Program-made: the position numbers and the translations under genes
Shown: piece after piece, positions 1 to 9,251 of the stretch
How the letters are laid out: every line of letters starts with the position of its first letter
How positions within the stretch are numbered: position 1 is the first letter of the stretch
The notes under the pieces: generated by a model
Told to the model about the DNA's origin: nothing
Database searches by the model: none
The model's input: only the letters and a program-made list of their open reading frames with translations
NCBI GenBank assembly: GCA_036939755.1
Contig: JALLAZ010000892.1
Coordinates: 1-12,493, forward strand
Length of the DNA: 12,493 nt
Direction: 5' to 3'
Origin: Stephanodiscus triporus
Taxonomy: Eukaryota; Bacillariophyta; Thalassiosirophyceae; Thalassiosirales; Thalassiosiraceae

Positions 1-677
1 TGTCCGTAAGACCAACGACTATAATCCCCACCAAAGTAATGGTCCACAATCATCTCCTGGGACATGCCAGTTTTCAACCTGGTCAACGAGTAAAGGAAGA
101 GCTCCTCCGGGTCGATACGGTAACACTTCTCAGCTCCATTCACGGGGTCAAAGTTGTTCGTCCCAACCAACAGATCTGTCTCTTGATGTGCATTTACAAA
201 ATCTCGTAGACCAAAGTGTCCATACAGTCTACACAGCTGATCTATGCCAAATCCTGTCATCTTGATTGCCGTTCTGTTGTCAGGCAAATCACCAAGACGT
301 AGGTGGAGTCGAGGATGATACTCCCTCCTGTACAAGTACTCAACAAGCGGGATGTCAAACAGATACTCGTCCATCAAATTCCACTGCATGACTTTTTGAG
401 AGTAATGCCCAGCCCGAGCAAGCAGATAGTCAATCATCTGCTGCATCGCTGCCGGGATCGGCCCCACAAAATTCGCCCGAAGAGCAGTGGCATAGCCCGC
501 AAGGAAGTATGAATTCGTGGCAAGCAAAGAATGCATTGCCCACAATTCATGTAGCCTCTTCCTCGTCAAAATTTCCCCCGCGCAGAGATGCATCCATCGT
601 TGATTTTTGGAGCGCGTTCGCCTAGCTGCACGGCGAGGGGCACCGGTAAGAGGATTGCGGAATGCGTCTCGCGGCAT
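1..677 (-). CDS. PIF/Harbinger-like transposase, N-terminal part (cut by left edge)
   Basis: The minus strand is open from an in-frame TGA at 732-734 to the window edge. I start at the first ATG (675-677), giving 225 codons plus two bases; a second in-frame ATG lies at 591-593 (codon 29). The first 28 residues are Arg-rich (PRRAARRTR), which could be a nuclear-localisation or DNA-contact tail or simply 5' leader. Downstream are GFGIDQLCRLYGHFGLRDFV (residues 142-161) and a helical stretch from about residue 187 to 225 containing EELFLYSLTRLKTGMSQE and FGGDYSRW. From memory of the family, this resembles the helix-turn-helix region before the DDE nuclease domain in transposase-like proteins repeated in diatom genomes. 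The catalytic domain would lie beyond base 1, so activity cannot be judged. No stop or frameshift is visible. Family assignment is by recognition, not by search. Confidence 0.6.
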   Translation of the reverse strand, partial: MPRDAFRNPLTGAPRRAARRTRSKNQRWMHLCAGEILTRKRLHELWAMHSLLATNSYFLAGYATALRANFVGPIPAAMQQMIDYLLARAGHYSQKVMQWNLMDEYLFDIPLVEYLYRREYHPRLHLRLGDLPDNRTAIKMTGFGIDQLCRLYGHFGLRDFVNAHQETDLLVGTNNFDPVNGAEKCYRIDPEELFLYSLTRLKTGMSQEMIVDHYFGGDYSRWSYG

Positions 678-1173
678 TTGGCGACGGAGGCGACGTCGCC
701 GGCACGGCTCAGCGGTGACAGCAGACGGCGTTCAGGGACGTTGACGATAACCCTGGGGGGGGAGGACGATGACAGAGGTCTCGGGCAACATTTTGGGCGC
801 GGCGGTGGCTTATGGCAACGTTGGTGGCGGCGGCGGACGAGGGCGGCGGCGGCGGATAAGGGCGGAAGCGGAGGCGGGGGGAGGGGGATTTATGTAAAAT
901 AAAGAATCGCACGAAGAGAGGTTTGCACACTGTGTAAGACCACAAATGCGCTAACTAGTTTGCGTGGGGAGGGAAGGCCAGACATCGCATTATATAATAA
1001 GCAAATCGCATCGCACACAGTAAGACCACTCTAATAAGGCGGTAGTAAAAACGTTCCCCTGCGCACTCGTGAATCTGAGGTGTCGCTCGCGTCAGGATAA
1101 TTTTCCGTCACGTCAGTCCATTATTCGTCCAACTCGCCTGCAAGTACATACCATACCGTTCCGCCCAACCCTC
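678..1173. promoter_or_regulatory. Divergent intergenic region with GC-rich tract and possible promoter
   Basis: This separates the minus-strand transposase from the plus-strand exporter and holds no supported gene. Bases about 750-895 form a G-rich, GGC-repeat-rich tract on the plus strand; the open frames across it (588-902 plus, 709-945 minus) are low-complexity Gly/Arg or Pro runs and look spurious. After it the composition returns to normal. A TATA-like run sits at 991-998. A near-direct repeat of GCACAC..GTAAGACCAC lies at 925-943 and 1013-1028, with the first copy 2 nt longer. No ATG occurs between about 950 and 1174, consistent with a 5' leader. The promoter call is inference from position. 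Confidence 0.35.
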
Positions 1174-1194
1174 ATGCAAAGTGAAGTGAAATGA
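1174..1194 (+). promoter_or_regulatory. Six-codon uORF overlapping the exporter start codon
   Basis: An ATG at 1174 opens a six-codon frame (MQSEVK) whose TGA stop at 1192-1194 overlaps the exporter's ATG at 1191-1193 in an ATGA arrangement. If transcription starts upstream of 1174, a scanning ribosome would meet this ATG first and end exactly at the main start. The sequence shows the overlap; regulation of exporter translation is inference and depends on the unknown transcription start. Confidence 0.45.
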
Positions 1195-4100
1195 ACCTCC
1201 TCTTCGGAAAGCGCAAACCAGTCGACCCCGCTGCCGTTGATCCAGCGACGGATGTCGAACCAATTGAATGGGGAAAAGAGCCGGAGATTCGTGCAAGCTT
1301 TCTGAGCGGCCTCGTTTTCCTATGGATCCAGCCTATGTTTACCCGTGCAGCTAAGTTGGGGGGAAAGGGTCTATGGCTTCAACATGAGGATCTTGCCCCT
1401 CTTACTGAAATGGACAAGTCAGAGAATGTCGAACATTTGTTTCATGATGCTTACGTTAATTATTCTCCAACTAAAAAGAAGTCTGGCGAAGACGATGGTC
1501 GTGAAGAGCGTCCGGAGGAATTAGAGCGTCGTCTTGTTCATTCACTCATTGCTACATGCAAGCGTCGCATCATCGAAGGAGGACTCCTCCGTCTGTTCAA
1601 TTCTATAATTCAATTTTCATTTCCGATTATGCTAAATCTCATCTTGTCCTACTATCAAGATATTCAAAGCGGTGTCATAACCAAAGACGACCCTCCCATG
1701 ATTTATTACAAAGGATACTGGCTGTCTTTTCTACTGATGCTCTTTGTTGCGGCGAAAGCCTTGATGGAAAGTGCTTACTTCCATAAGATGAATCGTTGTT
1801 CCTGGCGTGTCAAGACTGCAATATCTTCTTCCATTTATCGAAAGTCCCTCCGGCTATCATCCTCGGCACAGCGACAGACAACCGTTGGCGAAATTGTGAA
1901 TCTCATGCGTGAGTTGTTCCTTCGCCTCTTCCGCGGGATAATTATTTTTATGCAACTCATGAGTTTTTTTGTTGAATCATTTGTCACATTAAAGAGGTGG
2001 ACGCTACGAAGATTGAACTCTTCGTGACCTCTGTGCATACATTGTGGGATGGAATTTTCCAGATTGCAGGGTATATGACTATCCTTGGCTTCCTTCTTGG
2101 TTGGACATGCCTTGTCGGCATGTTGTTGATCCTGTTTTGTATTCCCATCATGGGAAAAATCACAGGTAAAATGTTCGGTCTGAACCGATCGATGGTCGAG
2201 TACACTGATGAGCGCGTGAAAACATCCAATGAAGCACTCCAAGGGATATTGTGTGTTAAGATGTATTCTTGGGAAGGGCCCTTGTCCAAGCAAATTGACA
2301 GATTCCGCCAAGAAGAGCTCAAGTCTCTCAGAAAAATTGCTTATCTGCGAGCATTTTCCCGTTCTTACATGTCGGCACTCCCGACTTTTGCCGCGGCATC
2401 TACCTTCCTTGTGTATGTATATGCCACTGACCGCAGCGTCTCGGCATCCATTCTATTTTCTTCAATAGTCGCGTTTGATATGTTGCGCTTTCCTCTTATG
2501 TTTTACGTGAGTTATCGCAGTGTTGTTCCGATATTATTCATTAATGTGGCTGACTTTGCGCAATTCTTCACCACAGCCTTTGGCCCTCGCCCAGTACGCG
2601 CAAGCCAAGGTGAGCCTGAGGCAGAAGCTTGGCTTCATAATTTACTTTGTGTTTGCAGCGGCACTCATTTTGCATTCTTCTCTCTTTGTGTGGTTTGATT
2701 GTTGACTCAGGTGAGTGCGAGACGCATTGCAACATTCTTAGGCTACAGTGAGGTGAATCGGAAAGGTTATATACGAAACATTGATGCTGATGGAGGGGTC
2801 ATCGTTGATAATGCGACATTATATTGGCATGATCCCAACGTACCTATGCCTCGCTCAGTACTGAAAGCCATGTCGCCGTTGGATGTTTCGATTAGATCAT
2901 CCATGGCGACGCGCATGAAGTCATTTCGCAAGATCTCGTCGAAATCAAGTCGTTCTCGGAATAATTCATTACACGCCGAAGAAGAGATGGTGTATCCCAA
3001 ACCAGTTCTTCGTAATGTCGATGTTCGTGTCCGAACAGGGGAGCTTTGTGCCATCGTTGGGCCAGTAGGTTCAGGAAAGAGCACTCTCTGTTCAGCCATT
3101 CTCAACGAATGTATTCTCGGGGAAAACTCCAGCATAACCCTTAACGGCGCGGTTGCTTACGTATCTCAGACTGCTTGGATCTTAAACAGATCCGTGCGAG
3201 AAAACATATTATTCGGGTTGCCGTACATCGAGAGTCGTTATAACAGGGTAATTGATTCGTGCTGTTTAAGGCACGACCTGACAATTTTGGAAGACGGGGA
3301 TTTGACTGAGATTGGCGAAAGAGGCATCAATCTATCCGGAGGTGAGATGATACACTCGCTTTATAATGTATTCAAGAATGATTGAATATCTAACTGCGAA
3401 AGTTCATGAAGGACAAAAGCAGCGAATATCATTGGCTAGGGCTGCGTACGCCGATGCTGATGTTTTCATCTTTGATGATCCTCTCAGTGCACTAGACCCC
3501 GAAGTAGCGGAAAAAGTATTTGACGAGTGTATTCTTGGGTTGTTGAAAGGAAAAGTTAGAATTTTGGTGACGAATCAACTGCAGTGTTTAGCTAGGTGTG
3601 ACTCGATAATAGCTTTAGGGAATGAAGGTAGGGTGCTCGAGCAGGGCACGTTTAGTGATCTGAATAATAGCGATGGAGAAGTCGCTCGACTTTTGAAAGG
3701 CGTCACTCAATCGAGGAGAAACTTAAAGGAAGAGCAATCACCCGAAGGGGTTGCTGTTAGCAATGTGAAAGAGAGCAAAAAGCTGATTTCAAACGAAGAG
3801 AGACAGACGGGTACCGTGAAGTTAGGCGTTTATCTCAAGTATATTGAGGCTGGTGGAGGGTGGGTAAGTTGTTAGTTTTCGAAGCCACAATTCTATGCAT
3901 TTTCTTCTCACGTTGGTCTTACGATATATTTGCACCGCAATCCTCTCTTCATAATTCAGCGCGTTTTTACTGGCATTTTATTCTGTTACATCTTATCGAC
4001 TGGCTCCAATGTTGGGGCATCTGTCTGGGTCTCTGTTTGGACAGCTGATTCGAGTTATCAACGCCATACGGAGTGAGTTACATTTGGGGACGTAGCTAGT

Positions 4101-6229
4101 GTACTATCAGCCCACTGGTGGGGATTATTTGTAATACTCACCCATACCTTTTACCTCTTATTGTTTTAATGGTCATCACATCCATGACACAAAGAACGTT
4201 TTACATTGTTGGGTATGCCATGGCGGCTATTCTCATTGGAGTTACGTCCTTTATACGATCATACGCTCTGGGTGCGTGGCTTCCTTCTGATATGACTTGA
4301 GAAATTATTATTTTCCTCACCATCCTCCACACTTAATTATTTCCAGCTTCATTCGGCACAATGTCTTCATTTCAACTGCACGGAAGTCTTCTCCGCTCGG
4401 TACTTCGAGCTCCCATGTTCTTCTTTGATACTACGCCCACCGGTCGCATCCTTTCACGCTTCAGTAGGGATATTCACACCATCGATCACGAAATCGCAGA
4501 CGCTGTGGACATATTTGTGTTCATTGTCTTCCAGTTATCTGTGGTTATTCTGACGATCGTCCTGATAACTCCGTTTTGTAAGTATTTGGTCAGCCGCTTT
4601 GCAATTCGATTAGTAATTCATTGCCATGTTTATCCAGCCTTCCTAATTCCAAATCATCATGAATGATAATCAAAACTATTGGCAGTTGCCATTTCGCTAC
4701 CTTTCCTTGGTCTGCTTTACATAACCGCAATGAACTACTTTCGTCAAGTTTCCCGTGAAGTGAAGAGACTGGAATCAATTGCGAGGTGAGGCAATGTGTA
4801 CTAACATTTAAATGAAGAGGTGGGCGTTTGTCTTCGAAACAATCTCACTTAACAAGCACTTCACTAGGTCTCCCGTCTATTCGCTATTTTCAGAAACACT
4901 TGGGGGTCTGCCAACAATTCGTGCGTATGGAAAAAGCAGTGAATTCAATTCTTCTTTTGATTCCCTACTAGATTCCAATACGCAAACTGTCTATTGCAAC
5001 AAAGTTGCCGATAGATGGCTTGCATGTAGATTAGAAGGAATCGGAGCTGCGATTGCCGGCCTCGCCGCTGTGTTTGCGACCCAAGTTGTCGTCAATAATG
5101 GTGTCACGGTGGGTGATACTAGCTCATATGCCTCGTTGGCGGGAATATCACTTTCCTTTGCAGTGACTGCCACTGGAATGATGCAGTTCGTTGTACGGAC
5201 GTTTGCTCAGGTGGAAGCGGCAATGAACAGCGTCGAGCGCGTTGTGCACTATTCTGAGAACATCCCACAAGAAGCTGCGATGACTTCTGAAGAGCTAGAA
5301 GGTCAGAAATCCCCCAAAGCTGGTAAGGCTATCCATACAACGAAGGAATGGCCCGAGAATGGTGCGTTGACTCTGCGAAACTTGGAGATGCGTTACAGAC
5401 CCGAGACGCCTCTGGTTCTCAAGGGTTTGAACGTGTCAATTGGCGCTGGAGAGCGCATCGGCGTTGTCGGGAGGACTGGCTCCGGCAAGAGTAGCATGCT
5501 ATTAGTCTTGATGCGAATTGTCGAGCCATACATACCAGAAGATTTAAAAGGAGAAAAATATGACGGCCCAATAGTACTTGATGGCGTGGATGTGATGCGA
5601 ATTGGGTAAGTTGACAAGAATGATAACACACTCATCACATTATTTGTATCTTCTGCCGATCATCCGTCTCCAACGTTGTCGTCGCTCTCGCCTATGTATT
5701 ATAACCCAGGCTGTATGACTTGAGATCGAAGATGGGGATTATTCCCCAGTCACCAGTTCTTTTTTCTGGCACAATTCGTTCAAACCTCGATCCTTTTTGC
5801 TCTTACACGGATGACGCGATTTACGATGCATTGGATAAGTGCAGGATGAGGGATGCGGTGGATAAGATGACAGATGGGCTTCTGTCTAAAGTTGCCGAGT
5901 ATGGTGAGAATTTATCGCAGGGACAACGACAACTGCTGTGCCTTGGGCGTGCATTATTGCGCAACTGTAAGATTCTTTTGCTCGATGAAGCAACCAGCTC
6001 TGTCGATTATGAGACCGATCAAGCAATACAAGTGACCATCCGTGAGGCATTCAAATTTTGCACTATCATTACAGTCGCACACCGAGTAAACACAATACTA
6101 GACTCGGACAAACTTCTGGTCATGGACAATGGCACTGTCGGAGAATTTGACTCTCCACAGAAGCTCCTTTCAGACAAAGAGTCATTGTTCAGTAAAATTG
6201 TCAGCCATTCGAGTTTCAGCGATGATTAG
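1191..6229 (+). CDS. ABCC/MRP-type ABC exporter, 11 exons, 1374 aa
   Basis: ATP-driven membrane exporter of the ABCC (multidrug-resistance-associated) family; members move organic anions and conjugates out of the cytosol or into vacuoles, but the substrate here is unknown. My splice model is join(1191-1908, 1995-2506, 2577-2609, 2711-3341, 3412-3863, 3960-4072, 4195-4271, 4347-4577, 4686-4785, 4868-5605, 5710-6229), all GT-AG, totalling 4125 nt. The start is supported by an in-frame TGA at 1182-1184. Order: TMD1 about residues 115-410; NBD1 with Walker A GPVGSGKS (538-545), LSGGQ (629-633), Walker B Asp653 followed by Asp654 where Glu is usual, and Asn686 at the H-loop; TMD2 about 783-1010; NBD2 with GRTGSGKS (1157-1164), LSQGQ (1270-1274), Asp1294-Glu1295 and His1326. 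There is no N-terminal TMD0, so it is a short ABCC. A basic Ser-rich insert lies at 482-508. No disabling mutation is seen. Exon 7 has an alternative acceptor; the NBD exons are the surest. Confidence 0.93.
2577..2609 (+). other. 33-nt microexon (exon 3) of the ABCC exporter
   Basis: Eleven codons ([11 protein letters not shown]) lie between intron 2 (2507-2576, ending CACAG) and intron 3 (2610-2710, starting GTGAGC). Both flanking introns are phase 0, so skipping the exon would keep the frame and remove 11 residues at the end of TMD1. The peptide matches what ABCC proteins carry between the last TMD1 helix and the VSARRI segment, so I regard it as coding. Intron 3 ends CAG and exon 4 then begins GTGAGT, itself a donor-like hexamer. 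Confidence 0.8.
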
Positions 6230-6402
6230 CTTATTTTGTGCTAAGCGGGGCATAAAATAAACGGGGCATACTCATGTGACAGACACCGATTTCTAGAATA
6301 ATAAGCAGTTCTATTGTAGTTTTTGCCCCCCCCTAAGCTTGTGTAGGAGTACAAACTCAAGTCAGATGAATATTCTTGGGTTTGGCTTGTATTTGTAAAA
6401 AA
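6230..6402 (+). promoter_or_regulatory. 3' flank of the exporter with AATAAA polyadenylation signal
   Basis: An AATAAA hexamer lies at 6256-6261, 27 bases after the exporter stop, a plausible polyadenylation signal. It sits between two direct copies of CGGGGCATA (6246-6254 and 6262-6270). A nine-base C run follows near 6327. Nothing else recognisable lies before the decayed transposon begins. Confidence 0.45.
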
Positions 6403-9251
6403 TTAAAGTGAGTAACAGGTTCTATTGAAGCTACTCAGTATCCCTCAATTCATTATGTACTTTTATCATAATGTTTTCTATGTCGTCTGTAACTTTTAAA
6501 ATATGACAGCACGGAATCCCACATCTCTCATACTGTAGACAATCACATTTGAGGAAACTGTGATGATCAAGTGTCATGACTTGGACATTGTATACATTCA
6601 CAAACACGGGGAAACGATCTGATAATGATAATGACAACGAGTTACCTTTGAACTTTGGTGGATCATATTCGAAATTCCATACTATCCACTCAGATGGAGA
6701 ATGCATGACACAGGATTGTTTTGTTCGATCGTCAAAGTGGTTGTTTAGTAAATACACACATTTTCGATGGTAGGAATCCTTGTGCTTCAATCAAGATTGT
6801 ATCACCATCAGTTGTAGTTCACATTTTGACACGTTTTCAATTCTCCCAATCCTACTGTCTGCTCCCTCAGTTATGAGCATTAATTATCGGCTCATATTGT
6901 TCAGTGTAGATGCTTTTGACTGATGTTTGATGTGGCTATTAGCTGATTTGACAGGAGAAGTTGTCATTGAATCATAACAATTACGTATGTTTTTCCTGAC
7001 ATAATAGGCAATATATTATTGCTTGTTGTACAATTCGACCTGAAAACTTTTGATGGCGTCCTTCAATTTTTCACTGGGGATTCCATTAGAAAATAAATCT
7101 TTCATGACATCTGTTATAATCTGGTGAGATTTCTTATACTGTTCTTTTGTTTCAAAAATACATGCTTGATGCATGAATACCATGTACAGCCAGTCACCTT
7201 GCGTAATGTACAAAACGATTTCTCTCAGAAAATGCTGAGTATGAATTAGATCTGAAAACAAAGATTATGAATTCAGACAACTTCAATTCATAGTACAAAA
7301 TAGTACGTGATACTCACCAAAAAGATCTCCATGTTCACAGTCATTAAGTAATGGAACCAATTCCTTTTTAAGTGTCATCCAAATGCCATGTTCACTCATT
7401 GATTTGATTACCGACTCAAATGATTGGTACTCAGCATCATCTTCATTGGTGATACCACCCTATTTCATGCACAAATAAGTGGCAAGTAAAGAAAAGGAAT
7501 CCATGATGAAGTTGTACCATTTCAAAAACAATGAATAACTTACTGGCAGTGCAATCTATGAACCACACCTCCGAATAAATTGCAACAAATCTATTCATAT
7601 CTTTGGTTGCTATAGACAACATAACCATCATTTTTGTTTTGTTATGTAATCCGATATCGGATCTCAACTCATTCGTATTTTTTAGAAGATACTCATCACA
7701 TGGAAGTGGCTGATGACTGCCACCTTCCAGACGTCCCTTGGAATGTGCAAATAATCCAACACCAGACTCGTGAACAACACAATAATCGTCAATGTCATGC
7801 TTAGTGGTGTCATTTCACAGAAGGATTAGGAGAGAGGACAGTCAGTGAATTAGTAACAAGATCGTATGGCCAAACAAAACTGACAACATTATTTACAAAT
7901 TTGTATGGACAAACTGAAATACGAAATTGTAGGTGTGGAATCGACTCACAATTCTAATAACTTCTGAGTCTTTTCTGCATCAGATCGTGTTGATAGTATT
8001 TTGTTGGCTAAATCCATAGCATTTTGGCATTTTTCAGTGATATTAAATACTGTCTTTGGAAGTATAGTGCCAATGTCATGCTTGCTGAAAGTGCTCAATA
8101 CTTTAGGTATGGTCATCGATTGAACGTTGACATCATATAGGGGAGTGAGTAATTTCATATCAGAGATAGACAAATCCTTCTGGGAGAGTAATCCAGCCTC
8201 TAGTTCAAGTTTTGGATGATGTTTGTGATCTAAGCTACTTGAATGACAGTGAAGGTAACAATGATTTGTAGAGCTGAGAAAAATTGAAAGACTCATATGA
8301 CAGAGCTGGTCAGAGGTCAATGCTTGTAGGCTGACACATCGTCATGCTGGGGGGATATCATCTTTTTGAATACGAGGTTTTGTTAGGGTTGCATTTTTCA
8401 TTAGTATGGCCTGCTTTTTTATTTAGATTTAGATGCCACGGTATCTATTCTTATAAAAGAAGAACAAACAGATCATGGGAGTTGGTTTGGCATGACCACA
8501 TATGAATTCATGGGTAGGAGAACATGTGAGTTTATATTGTCAGTACAAAAAGTACAAAATAGTATCACCAGTACTAATCAAAGATAAACATACCTCTCAA
8601 TGCGTGTGGTGTTTTAACACGTTTCAGAAGTTCAGAGATGACATACCACGCTCAAACATAATCACCGTTGTACATGGTAGAACCATTTTCTTGAAGTAAA
8701 AAACCATGAGTACACCTTAGTTCATACCCAACTTTCCGGAGGGTACTGGAACGATTGTCCTTACTGCAAACAAATAAAATAAAGTACATTTACTGACACA
8801 ACCGGTTTTGGTTGTCATGTCCTTCAGTGCTGGCCAAGATACTTCGCCATTGTATTTGTCCAGATCATATCTGTAGAAAGATGCATTCCAACCTGTGGGA
8901 AAATCAGTAGGCTGATTTGTGGCACCAACTGGAATGGAGGTATCATCACCTTTAGCCACCGAGGATATATCAAGGAATCCATCACCATTAGGGATAACAA
9001 TTGTTGATGACCATACATTACACTCATTAACAGCTTTACCCCTACGAGCGCAGATATGCGCCCAGTTTTTTTTTGAGCTCCATTGGCGATTAGTAACTTT
9101 TTGAATATCCATCAGCTCAGCTAGCTGAAGACATCAACATTTAGAGCTGAGCTCTCCAGCTTTAATTCTGCCATTTCAAATTTTAACGAAGCTTGTTGCA
9201 TCGATGAGCTGAGTAGAGGGTCCATTTTGGGGTACAAAATTCTCACTTTAA
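6403..9251 (-). mobile_element. Decayed Mutator-like (MULE) DNA transposon, approximate bounds
   Basis: The bounds are set by a 10-bp inverted pair, TTAAAGTGAG at 6403-6412 and its reverse complement at 9242-9251, which lie 18 bp beyond the last stop and 16 bp before the putative start of the transposase relic. Beyond this core only patchy T/A-rich similarity is visible. I could not identify a 9-bp target duplication. The extent is therefore a guess around a well-supported transposase core, and true long MULE ends could lie further out or have eroded. Confidence 0.35.
6431..9225 (-). pseudogene. MULE-type transposase with SWIM zinc finger, degenerate
   Basis: Minus-strand relic in many pieces. 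N-terminus from ATG 9225 (MDPLLSSSMQQASLKFEMAE), a frame change near 9120, then a 9112-8780 segment (DIQKVTNRQW..GWNASFYRY). Near 8735-8690 comes VGYELRCTHG in another frame, then a stop-ridden stretch. At 8340-7946 STNHCYLHCHSSSLDHKHH resembles the zinc-binding region before MULE domains. At 7800-7544 the DDE-like core ends in EVWFIDCTA. At 7459-7318 NEDDAEYQSF probably carries the second Asp, but the usual CxxH motif reads MSEH. The C-terminal frame 7251-6431 has internal stops at 7016-7018, 6884-6886 and 6791-6793 and holds the SWIM finger CDCLQYERCGIPCCH (CxC-x9-CxH). Candidate introns: 7252-7317 (frame restored), 7914-7949 (36 nt) and 7460-7543 (frame not restored). Several stops imply an inactive copy. 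Confidence 0.65.

Noticed and set aside
588..902. 104-aa plus-strand frame ending in Gly/Arg repeats
   Set aside because: It overlaps the minus-strand transposase start and then reads a GGC-rich low-complexity tract; no motif or coding signal of its own.
1835..2322. Two overlapping minus-strand frames (158 and 112 aa)
   Set aside because: Antisense to well-conserved exporter exons; no independent motif.
2507..5709. Apparent frameshifts and stops in the exporter, as if a pseudogene
   Set aside because: Each break is explained by a GT-AG intron that restores the frame and family-typical residues, and the summed exons give exactly 1375 codons including stop.
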